Shown here: positions 47,887 to 58,348 of the stretch, piece after piece
Layout: every line of letters begins with the position of its first letter
Numbering within the stretch: the stretch's first letter is position 1
Source: Lomentospora prolificans
Lineage: Eukaryota; Ascomycota; Sordariomycetes; Microascales; Microascaceae
Reading direction: 5' to 3'
Length of the DNA: 64,000 bases
Assembly: GCA_029532625.1 (NCBI GenBank)
Contig: JARFXM010000003.1
Coordinates: 1,302,001-1,366,000 of the forward strand
Made by a program: the position numbers and the translations under genes
The notes under the pieces: model-generated
What the model was told of the DNA's origin: nothing
What the model saw: the letters and a program-made list of their open reading frames with translations, nothing else
The model's database searches: none

Positions 47887-48687
47887 CTACCTCTTCTTCC
47901 ACCTCAACTTCCCCACCCAACCCGCCCACTGCCTCACCTTCTCCTCCGCCAACAACCTCTCCACGGTATAATAATTCCTCGCCAGGTCCTCGTGATTCGC
48001 AAACGAATGCACAAACCGATGACACGCCCCGCACAACCACGCGACATTTTCCAAATCCTCCTTCTTATGCCACCCCCTCCTCACGACCTTGTCATGCACC
48101 ATGCGCGGGATCAGGTGGTGATACGACAGATTGATCCAGTCGCGCCCGCAAATCTCGCAACCCTCGGCGTCGACCTTTGTCGAGCGCGGCGGCGGTGGCG
48201 CCGTGGCGATGGCAGCGAGGTAGCTCGTCAGCACGGGGGCGAAGAACTCCGCGGCCGTCTGGTCCGGCGCCGCGATGCCGTAGGTCGACAGCGAGCTTTC
48301 GACGCTGGGATCCAGGGTCGGGAGGAGGTTGTCGGCGGTCCATTGGCCGGTCAGCGGGAGCGGGTAGTCGTCTGCCATGTTCCCGTCCGTCCAGATGTGG
48401 TAGGTTACCTTTTGCAGCGTCGGCGGGAGGGAGCAAAAGGTCTCGTGGGCGATGTAGTCGACGAACTCGGCGAGGTCGTCGGATGCTGCCGCGCCTTCGT
48501 CTCGGTCCGCCGCGGCCGGGTCGGAGCTGGCGACGGATGGTGACGCTGCGGGCTTGGTGCGCCGTTGACGGCGCGGACGGCGGCCGGGCTTTGCGGGCGG
48601 GTTGGTTAGGCGCGGGAGGATGGCCGAGGCGAGACAGTCTCGGAAGGTGTCGTAGTTTTTGGCCGAAATTTCGTCGTGGAAAGACAT
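47887..48687 (-). CDS. HNH-nuclease-like zinc-binding protein
   Basis: Single exon, 266 residues. The C-terminal third carries an HNH-like signature: CEICG (Cys177, Cys180), SYHHLIPR (His190, His191), then WLCGACHRFVH (Cys219, Cys222, His227). The four cysteines would hold a zinc ion, and the HH pair matches the metal-binding site of HNH nucleases. HxxxVHSFANHEDLARNYYT completes the fold. The N-terminal part (about 1-170) has no known domain; a basic run (GRRPRRQRRTK) could direct it to the nucleus. Similar stand-alone proteins occur in many ascomycetes and are uncharacterised as far as I know. Nuclease activity is inferred from the motif only. No phage, plasmid or intein context is present. 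Confidence 0.85.
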   Translation of the reverse strand: MSFHDEISAKNYDTFRDCLASAILPRLTNPPAKPGRRPRRQRRTKPAASPSVASSDPAAADRDEGAAASDDLAEFVDYIAHETFCSLPPTLQKVTYHIWTDGNMADDYPLPLTGQWTADNLLPTLDPSVESSLSTYGIAAPDQTAAEFFAPVLTSYLAAIATAPPPPRSTKVDAEGCEICGRDWINLSYHHLIPRMVHDKVVRRGWHKKEDLENVAWLCGACHRFVHSFANHEDLARNYYTVERLLAEEKVRQWAGWVGKLRWKKR

Positions 48688-49472
48688 TCTCTTTCCGTAG
48701 TGTCAACTGCTACTAGATTTGTTGTATTGGTGAAATTGGTGAGATGCGGTCAAGTTTCAAGATTCAATGCTTGTGGCGGTGGACCAAAGATCTCTCTCCC
48801 TATTCTTCCTAGCTCAAGCCATTCCTTAAATACACAATCTCCAATTTCTCTATCGTCTTCTCTGGAAAAAACCAGAAAAAGAAGAAAAAAAAAAAAGAAA
48901 AGAAAAGAAAGAAAAAGCCCCGGATTCCCAAAATGCCCAAGGTTAGAACCACCACCGTCGAATTCCATCCAAACGCTTCCGTGCATTTCAGCCCTTCCGG
49001 CGACATGACGAGGCATCGCATCCGATGCGATGGTCTCTTCCACAAACGCTCATCGGAAATGGGTCCCCGGTTGACCGTTGACTCACCCGCCGCTGGCCCG
49101 GCGAAGCCAGGCGAAGCTCAGCCTCAAACAGCCAGCGAAGGGCTTGAATCATTCGCTCCATCTCTCCTCCACTTTGACAATTCGGCCTGCAATAAGTGAA
49201 AACAAAAAGTCGCCCTGTATTTGATATATCTTTCGTATGGAACCATGCAAGAAGTCAGAAAACAAATCTTGGTATATCGTCCAAAAAAAATTCCTTAGGA
49301 AAAGATAAAAAGAAAAAAAAAAGGAAAACCAAAAAAAAAAAAAAAAAAAAAAAGAAAATCCCAATAAAACCGTTCACACCTCTACAACAAACTCCGTAGA
49401 GAGAAAGAAAAAAAAAAAAAAAAAAAAAAGCCAAATCAATCAAAGAATCTGGTTCTTTATTAACATCATTCA
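48688..49472. other. Intergenic region with long A tracts
   Basis: The HNH gene promoter lies on the left. A/G-rich runs occur at 48870-48920, and two A tracts (49331-49353 and 49408-49429) lie in the 3' flank of the four-span gene, where they would be T tracts on its coding strand. No gene is seen. Confidence 0.7.
49331..49429. repeat. Two long A tracts
   Basis: A23 at 49331-49353 and about A22 at 49408-49429, separated by mixed sequence. Confidence 0.9.
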
Positions 49473-50775
49473 TCACGGCGACACCTCACGTCCATACTTG
49501 TCAACGTCAAGTAAACCTTCCCTCACCCTCTCCTCCTCCTCCTCCTTCTTCGTGTCCGATCTCATCTCGCCCTCCGCCTCTTCTGGTACCGCGCCAAGTG
49601 AATGCGCCGAGCTGCTCGGCACCCGCGCAACGATGACGTTTCCAGACTCCAACGTCCCCGAATTCACCACACTTCCCTTCCGGTTCAGCTGATCTGCTAG
49701 CGTGCTTGGCGACGCTCCGACGTTCCACCCCATATCGGCACCAAACGCGTGGTCGATGTGGTCGCGGAACGAAAGCTGCGAGTTCCTCTTCGCGTTCACG
49801 TAATCATCAAACTGTGTGTCCCGCTCATGGTTGTACACCGAGTGGCTTCTGGAAAGGTTTTGCAGCGGCACGGGATCGGGTCTGCTCGCCCCAATGGGAA
49901 CTGATGTCACCGAGACCGTCCTCGTCACCGTGGGGGGTGTCATGGGCGAAATCGCCGCCGAGCCAGAGAGTCGGCGAAGACTGAGGAGGGACGAGGCCGA
50001 GGAGAGGCGGCGGGCGGAGGGGATGGTTTCGCCCGAGAGGGTGCTAATGATGGAGGCGCGAGAGGACCGGTCCAGCTGTTGCTGGCTCTCGGGGTCGGCG
50101 AAGAACCCGTAGGGTTTGGTGTTGGTCGGGTAGGTGAGCTCGTCATATGCGGCGAGGCGGCGGTGGCTGCGAAGGGCGTAGAGCGCGGGAGTAAGCGAGG
50201 AAGCGCTGTTCAAACGAGCTTCATGTGAGCATTTGCAAAGGCCGTGAAGAAGAAACGACTGCGACGAGGCGGACTTACATGGCGATGGAGCTCAATACGA
50301 GCCCGATTATGGTGTCCTTGGGGGCGAGGCGGCCCTGCACGTGAACAATGACGCCAAGGACGAGGGCCGCCACCGCAAATCCAAACGTGATGAACTGCGT
50401 CGTCAGGACTGTCCGCGGCGTCAACGTCTCTTGGACGAATCTAAAGATCTCGAAGATCACGAGGGAGGGGGCAACCACTCCGAGCGCGAGGTTGGAGCTC
50501 TTCCACCTGTTTTGAAAGTCAGCCGCCTCATCAGTCAAAGTGCCTTAGGATCCGGGAGCTTAGAAGGAGGGACCAGCTTACACTACAATGAGGAGGGGGA
50601 ATCCTTCCTCATGCTCCTTTCCGTCTTTCCAACTTCGAAGTGTCGCCTGTAACGTCGTAGCAAAGAGGGCTAATACGGCGATGGAAAGGAGAAGCTGTAG
50701 GACCCAGAGAGGGACGAGGAAGCGTAGCCGCCACTGCGCGCGATCGAATCGTGCGTGGGCTCGATGACGGCCCAT
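49473..50775 (-). CDS. Four-span membrane protein, unknown function
   Basis: Three exons, 50775-50582, 50506-50279 and 50205-49473, with introns of 75 and 73 bp, both phase 2. The product has 384 residues. The N-terminal 160 residues hold four hydrophobic spans: PLWVLQLLLSIAVLALFA, SSNLALGVVAPSLVIFEIF, FITFGFAVAALVLGVIV and TIIGLVLSSIAIASSLTPAL. The rest is a long soluble tail rich in Ser/Arg and ending in a Glu/Lys-rich segment (DTKKEEEEERVREGLLD). The layout resembles the fungal plasma-membrane MARVEL/tetraspan-like proteins of unknown role. I could not assign a named family. The tail contains many possible phosphorylation sites (SRRASS/SLRRLS-like), suggesting regulation by kinases. Confidence 0.82.
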
Positions 50776-53700
50776 GATCGGGGTAGAGGAGGCGAACGAG
50801 ACGGAGTTGGCGTCAAAGGTTCTGATGAATGGGCTGAAGAAAACGGCCGGCGTTCAGGAGAGTGGCTGGGAGAAGGCAGAAGGCTGAAGAAGTAGGTGGA
50901 CGCCACGAGCAAGAGGAAGGATGATGCTAGGTAGTCGACTGCATCTTCAAACTCCAAACAAAAAAATAGAAAAAGTTCACGAATGGGCAAAGGTGAAAGA
51001 GTCTGCCCAAGTTGAGATCATGCAAGGGAGGAAGCAAATCACTTGAAAGGAAACAAGATAAAGGAATAGGCCAAGGCTACTGTCCCAGGGTGTTGGTGGG
51101 GGAATTCCGGTGATGAAAGGTTTACCATCGACCATGGGGTTTCATAACAAGGGAAAATGGGATGGGGTTCGCATCGCCAGGCCCTCGGATTCTCTTAGCT
51201 CAAAACCGAGCACTGAGGCAACTAGCAAAAAGCGTTGGAGCGCGTTTCCCATGTTCATTTCTCGAACACAGGGCGGCTAGCCAGCATCCCCGAAAACAAA
51301 GCTAATGTGGAGAGAGGTGCCAGAGAGCTGGTCTTACACTACTAGTTTTGGACAGCCGTAGTCAGGTTTAAGCCACGCTGATCTTCCCACAAGTTGGAAT
51401 CCTCCCTTTCTCGAGCTTTTGCCAGCCAGTCAACGTGTGCCCTCATCTCGAATCGCGCCATTCACTGTGCTCGATCCCTGTCAAGGAAGGACCCTCGGAA
51501 GACTGGGCTCGGCAGGCTGGTTCCACTAGAGGTAATAATAGCCTGGCGCTCACCATGGGCGCATTGGACGGCCAGCTACGACTGGTGCTTCCAGGAACGG
51601 CCGTCAGGCTTCACACAGCCATTGTGTACATGCACACTCCTGTAGCAGGCTGGCGAAGCAACTGCTTAGTAGTTACCGAAGTGCGAGTGTACAAGCCAAC
51701 TGAACAAGCCAGAGTGAGCGCGTGTGGAGAAAGAGGACAAGGCCATAAGGGCGGACTGTGGTCTGTGCCGAAAAGGAACCAGCAACCCCCTTGACTAGGA
51801 TTTGATTCAATACAGCGTCAGTGGATCGATTAGAAGCAGAAACTGTATGTCCCTCGGGCTTGCTTGCTTCATTTAGGGTAGTAACTGTTATTGACGGAAG
51901 CAATACCAAGGTAAGATGTGCCACGGCTAGAAAGAAGGAAGAGCCAGGCGTATTATCCGTAAAGGGCAAGCACTAAAAAGTTGGTGCGCTTGTGCGGCTG
52001 AGAGAAGCTGGCGGTCGAGACACCCCACTTCGAACAAGTTCCCCTCTTGCCTAGGCTTGAAAGAGCCACCCACAGACATGAGCAAGTGGAGTTCCTGCAG
52101 TGATCCTTGATCTGATTCTGGGCGTTTAGGCAGGATGCGCCTGTCGCTGGCTGTTGAGGCTTTTCTGTTCGTTGCCAAGGGAGGTCTCTCTGCACCGCCT
52201 CACCCACCAGCTGAGCTGGCAAAGCCAGGCCTTGCTGATGGAAAAGTTTGATGAAAATTGGGCCAAATCCTGTGCACGTTGGTTCCGCAGATCCTAAAGA
52301 CAACAAGAGCATCCCGAGTCCCCAATTCCGTCGTTTCCACGTGGGGACTTTCCTCGTCTCCCACTGTAACGCCGCGGTGCATTTGCTGGGGTGAATGTCC
52401 CCCGGAGTCTATTTTAAGTCCGTCTTACGCCTGAATCCAGTCCCAGTGTCCCATCGAAATGTTCCTTCTCCTTCCCACGGGATTCGATGAGTGCTGCTGT
52501 AGGAGTTTAAGTGGGCGAGATCAAGCCTGCGCGTCTACTCATTTCATCTCTTCGTTGTTTCAGTGCCAAAGTGACAGCACGAGTGAATAATATCCTGGTT
52601 TCACAACATTTGTCCCTTGGTGCATAGATCATTTATACCCATTTCGGAGCGGGCGCCGTCTCTTTGTCCATCCATCTCTTAAAAGGCCTCCACGTTTGAG
52701 GCTTAGCAGCGGCCTTCGGGCAAGTTTCAGCCAGCGGGTTGGGTCTCAAGTGAGGAGTAGTGCAGACGTCAGTTAGCAAGGCGAGTGTGGCTTTGCTCAA
52801 CTTCCTCGGAGTCCGATGTGATGGTTCGAGCGCGAACCCTTTTGTCTTATTTCCGCCTTAGATTGTGCTTCGAAGCTAATCCACTCTCCGACGGCGGCCA
52901 ACCGTGCCAGTGGATTTGCACCTGCGGTAAGGAATGTGTTACGATTTTCGTTTGCCCAGAAATCTTGCCAAAGTGGTTTTACCCACGTTGATGGCCTGGG
53001 AAATAATGCCGTGTGACGAGATCCTGGTCAGGCAAGAAGTACCTATGCCTCAATGACATTATGGAAGGAGCTCATAGGGCCAAGATAACCATCTAGTGAA
53101 ATTCGGCACACTCGCCACCCTTGTTGCGAACTATTTATGCGAGACATTCAACGTGCTCAGCATTCACCATAGACCTTGACGTTTTGACTCTTGTCGACGT
53201 TCATCAACGAGTCTGACGCCCCCCACACTTTTCTTCTCTCCCTCAGTGGTTGTTGGACGAAACTCTGGCCCGGGTCGACGGTAAATCGATATATTACGCC
53301 GCAATATATGCCAATCTTGGAACCGTGCATGCTTGAGCTGGTCCCAATACAACCCTTCTTCCCGCCCATTTTGTGACGCCAGGCTGTGACTAGCTTTCCC
53401 CTCCTCCTGTTCAGCCCTGCCAGGTTCAGCTGTCACCGCTCGCAAGCTGTCTCAATTAGGCCACGGTGGCGGGAAATGGCGCCGATTATCGAGCAATGAA
53501 ATTGGTTGAACGAGGGCACGAGTCTGGCGACTTGGGATTCTCTTGAAACATCCCCTTGCATTGCAGATTGCGGCAATTTAATCGTCTTTAACATCACAAG
53601 ATGTCATCGGCATCATCATTATCATGGCGTTGAGCACAAAACGGTGTCGAGCAAGGCTGTCAAGCAAACAGCTGATTTTTATTCATCCCGGAAACAAAAC

Positions 53701-54222
53701 CCATCTTTTCAATATGAGACCCAAGATCAAAAAAGTCCGGCCCTCGAGTCTACGGGGTCTCGTCTCCAGATATGAACAAACTTCCTCAACATCTCTCTTC
53801 CCCACCTTTAAAACCATGCGTGTCGTGCCCATGAATCCAGCACCGGTTATCGGTGCATGTTCCAAGAAATCTATGTTCCCATTTGGTTGGAATTCGGGTT
53901 ATATCTCTCCGGATATCCCATATCCAGAACCCTGATTAAGAAAAAGCAGCTCGAAAAAAAAATTGAACATGAAGCCCTGTGGTGGTTTGTCGTTGGATAT
54001 AATAAACCACAAGTTGACCGACTAGGATAAGAAAACTTTGTACAGTTTCGACCGACTCAGCCGAGAACTACAATTCGATCAGATGACACAATGCTCTTCA
54101 CAAACGGTAACCCTCGAAAGCCTGGACTGGTCGACTTCGGCCCCGGCCAAGCCGGATGGAGAGGGAGGGAAACAAGTCGTCTTCATCTCCAATGTTGGCA
54201 CATCCTCGGCGCTGTCATCAAT
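50776..54222. other. Long gene-poor interval
   Basis: About 3.4 kb without a supportable gene. The left edge is the promoter of the four-span gene. Frames such as 51435-51794 (plus) and 51953-52312 (minus) overlap one another and show no domain. No repeats beyond short runs were seen. Confidence 0.6.
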
Positions 54223-54532
54223 TTACAGACCGGCTTCCTTGGCGGCAAGGTAGACCTTGTTGCTGTCGAAGTTGATGACGTTGCCGTTGCGGTCAGTCAT
54301 GGCGGGCTGGTTGACGGCGGGGCCACTGGTGATGGCGTTCGGGTTGGTAGGGGCCTGCTGCCGAGCGCGGAGAGCTACAACGAAAACGAAACGTTAGTCC
54401 TTCTGATCTCACTCTTCCAATCTTCCTTCAACGGGTTCGGGAGGGTCATATCGTACCGGCCTTGGGCGCAGCGAGGGGATTGGCCAGCGCAACGGCGGCG
54501 AAAGCGGCAACGGCGAAGATGGAGAGCTGCAT
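54223..54532 (-). CDS. Small secreted protein, 75 residues
   Basis: Two exons, 54532-54457 and 54374-54223, with an 82-bp phase-1 intron (GCCG|GTACGA, TTGTAG). Residues 1-17 form a signal peptide (MQLSIFAVAAFAAVALA). Next comes a short Ala/Pro-rich segment and LRARQQ, where an RARQ site could be a protease cleavage point. The mature part contains ITSGPAVNQPAMTDRNGNVI and ends YLAAKEAGL. There are no cysteines. The ATG context (CCAAAATGC) and the CT-rich promoter point to a well-expressed gene. The function is unknown. Small secreted proteins of this form in fungi can be cell-wall components, signals or effectors, but nothing here decides between these. It falls below the size most gene finders keep. 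Confidence 0.72.
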
Positions 54533-57295
54533 TTTGGCTTTTTGGGATATAGAAGTTCCACGAAGGGATTGTTGGATTAAAGACGTTGAAAAAGGAGCGT
54601 TAAAGGGTCGGCCGGCGACAACGAGAGAATAGAGTTCAGCTGAATGGAAAAGAAAAAAAAGTTGACAAGAGCTCGACAGGTTGAAGAGAGTGTGGAAAGG
54701 AAAGGGAAAGAGAAGAAGAAAAAGAGGAGAGAAGAGGGAGATCAGGAGTGATGGGGCGGGAAAGCGTTATATGTAGAGTTTGGAGGGAAATCGGGATCTT
54801 GTAACAGGATTGACATCTGCCAAGGGATCTGAGGGAGATCAGGCAAAACAATAATACATGGAGGGTTGACGGGAATCTATCCCAGCTCCACAGGGGAAAG
54901 AGAGAAGAGAGGGCGTCCAAGTTACAAGTCGGTCTCTGCACTGCCGACCTCGAACCTGGATGATCACCGGCTTGAGACAGTCCCCAGCATCAAAGCAGCA
55001 CTTTGCAGAGGAAGACGCCGTTGCATGGGATAGTGGGTAGGATTGTTTGAGTCCGTCTCCACTAGGAATTACAGATCAAGGAGGACGAGGATGATCTCGA
55101 GGAGAAATGAAGAAAGTTATACACTAATAAACGGTCTGCACTGTTCGTCAACAGCGTAGCCAGCGTTCAAATCCACATGTGCAATGTGCAATATCATGAT
55201 GCTAAGGCAACGCGCCTCTGCTTCGGACGTTGCTTCTGTAACGGCAGGAGACATGAGCCAGCCCAATCAAGGGTTGCTGCCGGACCACCGGGATTCCTCC
55301 GTGGACTTTTTTTTTTTTTTTAAAACAAAAAAGCTTACAGTAAATAAAGCTCTAGCCCCTGCCACTTCTATTCCTTGGCAACAGCACAGGCATGAGCGTA
55401 ATAGCTTTAAACTCCTGTCTCTGTGGACCTGCCATGAGGCCAGCGGCATCCCTATCAAGGGGCCCAGCTCCGTCTAAACAGAAAGGCGACGTTCTGGAAA
55501 TCGGCAGTCTCATGTATATTCACGGCGTAACGCAGGCGTAAAGATACAAGAGTTCGCCGCGTGGTTAGGCGCCCTGAGAATCTTTTTTCTTTTCCTCGGG
55601 GGCCAGCTGCTGAAACGAGACACTGTATCGGGAACGGAGTGGGGCCCAGGGGGTCGCGGGATTGTAACAGCCGGCGGACATCAAACAGCCGACACTCTCG
55701 CTTCATGCGTTTCCGGTAGCATATCTACGACGGTCGGCCATGGGGCCCCGGGCTGGGCTAGACCTTGGTCGAATGCGTAAGCTTGTCCCGGAAGTAAATT
55801 CACGTGTGAATACAACAGATGATTCCATTTTGAAGATGAGTTTCGTAAGCTAATAGGATTGGATGGAAGCAACGGAGCCAAGATTGAGCTTTCTGTTTGG
55901 TCTCAGACCGGGTCTGTGCATGGTTCTGAGACATGCAACCCACAGGCTCCTGGGCTGCGTGGCCAGGCCAACATAGAGTTGCCATTTCGCCTCCGATTCA
56001 ACGATAGATAGCTCGTGATACATGGGTTGGATTAAGCCACAACGATCAATAACTCTGTTTAGATAAATATACCGAGGTACAGCGACGCAAACGAACCTTG
56101 GATTAAATCCAGCCACGGAGCCATCACGTCAAAGCCAAAGTCAATCGGCATCCAAGTCCAATGAAGACAACATACTTTCAGGAGTCAACCCCTATTTCGT
56201 CCTAGGGCATGCTCGCCAATTTCAGACACCGACGCAAACGCCATATTCATCCCAGACTCGTGTACAAGGTGACAGGCCGCCGCCAATGCGACAAGTTGCG
56301 GGACGGCTTCCTTGGTTGGAGGAGCATGTTAACAGCTGGCTCCCGGTCCTCTGATATTTAAGCCGTTGCCACTCCAAGTGGGCCAGAAGCCAAGAGACTA
56401 GGCCATGGCATCCCTCCTCTGACGTTTCTCTTGCTCCTCTCTTCGGGACTGCGCTTCGGGAGTAAACTTTGGCGCCCGTAGAGATGAAAGCTCCGCTTCG
56501 ATGCTCCGAGCTTCAAACAGCGTTAGCTCACATGCGTGTGTCTACAAATGATGCGCAGCCAAACTCATGTGGCCTCAAAGTCTACTGACGTGGCTCAAGT
56601 GCACTAACCGTGCCTTGAAGGAAGCAGACATTGACGCGTCATGATACAACATTGAAATGTCATGGTATTATGAAATCGTGACCTGACAACGGCAGCCGCT
56701 GGCAACTGAGACGCCCCGAAAATTAACCAATGTACTTCGTACCATACATTGTATTACGAAGTATGTACGAAAGGTAGCCCCATGCCATATTGGCCATGGT
56801 ATGGCATGTGCCACATGAATTCTAAAGACATCAAGAACGTTAATGTGCAAGGTGCAATGCCGCATGCGGCATCGCTGGCACATTCGATGGATGGAGCCTC
56901 ACCCAGGCTCGGCTGCTCGATGGTGGCGCCCCACCTAGCTGAACAATTTTGATCCGGCTCACAGAAGGCCCCCAGTCAGCCACCAGTCGACCCCTCCATT
57001 GCCCCTCCTTTCCACCTTCCTAATCGCCTTGTCTTGAGGCCCAGATCTCCGGCGCTTCCCTCTTCGGGCCTCTTTCCAACTTCGATTTCGCCCAAACAAC
57101 CTTTGAGGGGTAGAAACCTTGGATAACGACCAAAGAACAAGAAAAGGCCTCAACAAACTCTCTTCCTCGCCGGTTTTCTCCCCCTCTCTGTGTTGTAGAC
57201 AATCTTATAACCTCCGCTCTCCTTTTTACACGCCCAAAATTCCACATTCCTTAGGCGCCAAGGCCAGCCAGCCAACCAACAACAAATCTTCCAAC
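54533..57295. other. Intergenic region between divergent secreted-protein and AMMECR1 genes
   Basis: Beyond the promoter described separately, it contains a T16 run (55307-55322) and a CCAGCCAGCC repeat at 57263-57273 in the AMMECR1 leader. Short frames show no domain. The AMMECR1 promoter has no clear TATA box. Confidence 0.6.
54640..54772 (-). promoter_or_regulatory. Promoter of the small secreted protein gene
   Basis: Read on the minus strand, a TATA-like ATATAA (54772-54767) is followed by a pyrimidine-rich tract of about 100 bp (54745-54640) and then the ATG at 54532. This TATA plus CT-block layout is typical of strongly expressed filamentous-fungal genes. Confidence 0.45.
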
Positions 57296-58102
57296 ATGGC
57301 AACCGTAGAGCACTGCCTCTATTCCTTCGAGGCCCTCGCCGCCCACCTCGAGCGCCGCCAACCCATGGAACTAGCCGACATCCAAAAGTCCTGGAAGGCC
57401 TACCTGGCCGCCTCCACCGATTCCTCCACCAAGCTCGGCAAGGCCATCCCTGCCCTGCACCGTCTCGCCTCGGCGAACTCAGACTCCCCCAGCGGTACCT
57501 CGTCCCCCGACTCTTCCTCCACCGTCTCCCTCTCGGCCGACACGGCGGCCACCTCGGTGACCTCGCTGACCGGGGAACCCGAGATCCGCGAGTCCCCGCT
57601 CTTCATTACCTGGAACGTCGTGTCCCAGCCCGACGGCTACCGCGCTCTCCGCGGCTGCATCGGCACCTTTGAGGACCAGGACCTGGAGGACGGCATCGCA
57701 AGCTACGCCCTTACTTCGGCGCTGCACGATACGCGGTTTAACCCCATCAGGCTGTCCGAGCTGCCGAGCTTGGAGGTGGCCGTGACGCTGTTGACGGACT
57801 TTGAGGATGCTGACGATGCGATGGACTGGACTCTGGGTGTGCACGGTATCCGGATCAACTTTGTGTATCATGGGCGGAGGTACGGGTCTACGTATTTGCC
57901 GGATGTGGCGACGGAGCAAGGGTGGACGAAGGAGGAGACGATTGTGAGCCTGATGAGGAAGGCGGGGTGGATGGGGAGGAAGGATAGGTGGCGGGAGGTC
58001 GAACTGGATACTGTGCGGTATCAGGGAAAGAAGGAGAGTTTGGAATATGGGGAGTACAAGAAGTGGAGGGATTGGGTTGACGAGACCAAGTGGGAGGCTT
58101 AA
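57296..58102 (+). CDS. AMMECR1-domain protein
   Basis: Single exon, 268 residues from the ATG at 57296 (CAACATGGC). The in-frame upstream ATG at 57119 would add 59 residues unlike the family. The hallmark hexapeptide region LRGCIGTF is at 118-125, and the rest of the AMMECR1 domain follows: ASYALTSALHDTRFNPIRLS, LEVAVTLLTDFED and HGIRINFVYHGRRYGSTYLP. The family is conserved from archaea to man. Its molecular function is unknown, though a role in nucleic-acid or metabolite handling has been proposed. A Ser/Thr-rich insert (about 60-95) splits the N-terminal part of the domain, a common fungal variation. No targeting signal is seen. Confidence 0.93.
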   Translation: MATVEHCLYSFEALAAHLERRQPMELADIQKSWKAYLAASTDSSTKLGKAIPALHRLASANSDSPSGTSSPDSSSTVSLSADTAATSVTSLTGEPEIRESPLFITWNVVSQPDGYRALRGCIGTFEDQDLEDGIASYALTSALHDTRFNPIRLSELPSLEVAVTLLTDFEDADDAMDWTLGVHGIRINFVYHGRRYGSTYLPDVATEQGWTKEETIVSLMRKAGWMGRKDRWREVELDTVRYQGKKESLEYGEYKKWRDWVDETKWEA

Positions 58103-58348
58103 GGTCCGCGGAAGACTTGCTATCTGCTTCTCGGGCTATATAATCCCCCCTTCTACCTCTCCCATTTGTGTCTTTTTTCATTTTCATTTTTTTTCTTTGC
58201 TCTTCACAGGCGACAGGGACACGGATTGGAACGGTACTAGGAGTTGTACGGAATAGACTTTCTTTTTTAATTGCCCACTCAATAGCAGCTTTCTCTGCTC
58301 AAGCATATATGTCCAGATGTGGTCTTGTATTCCTTAACATAATGGTAT

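Noticed and set aside
47839..48716. Plus-strand frames of 234 and 179 codons
   Set aside because: Antisense shadows of the GC-rich HNH gene, with Arg/Gly-rich content typical of such shadows.
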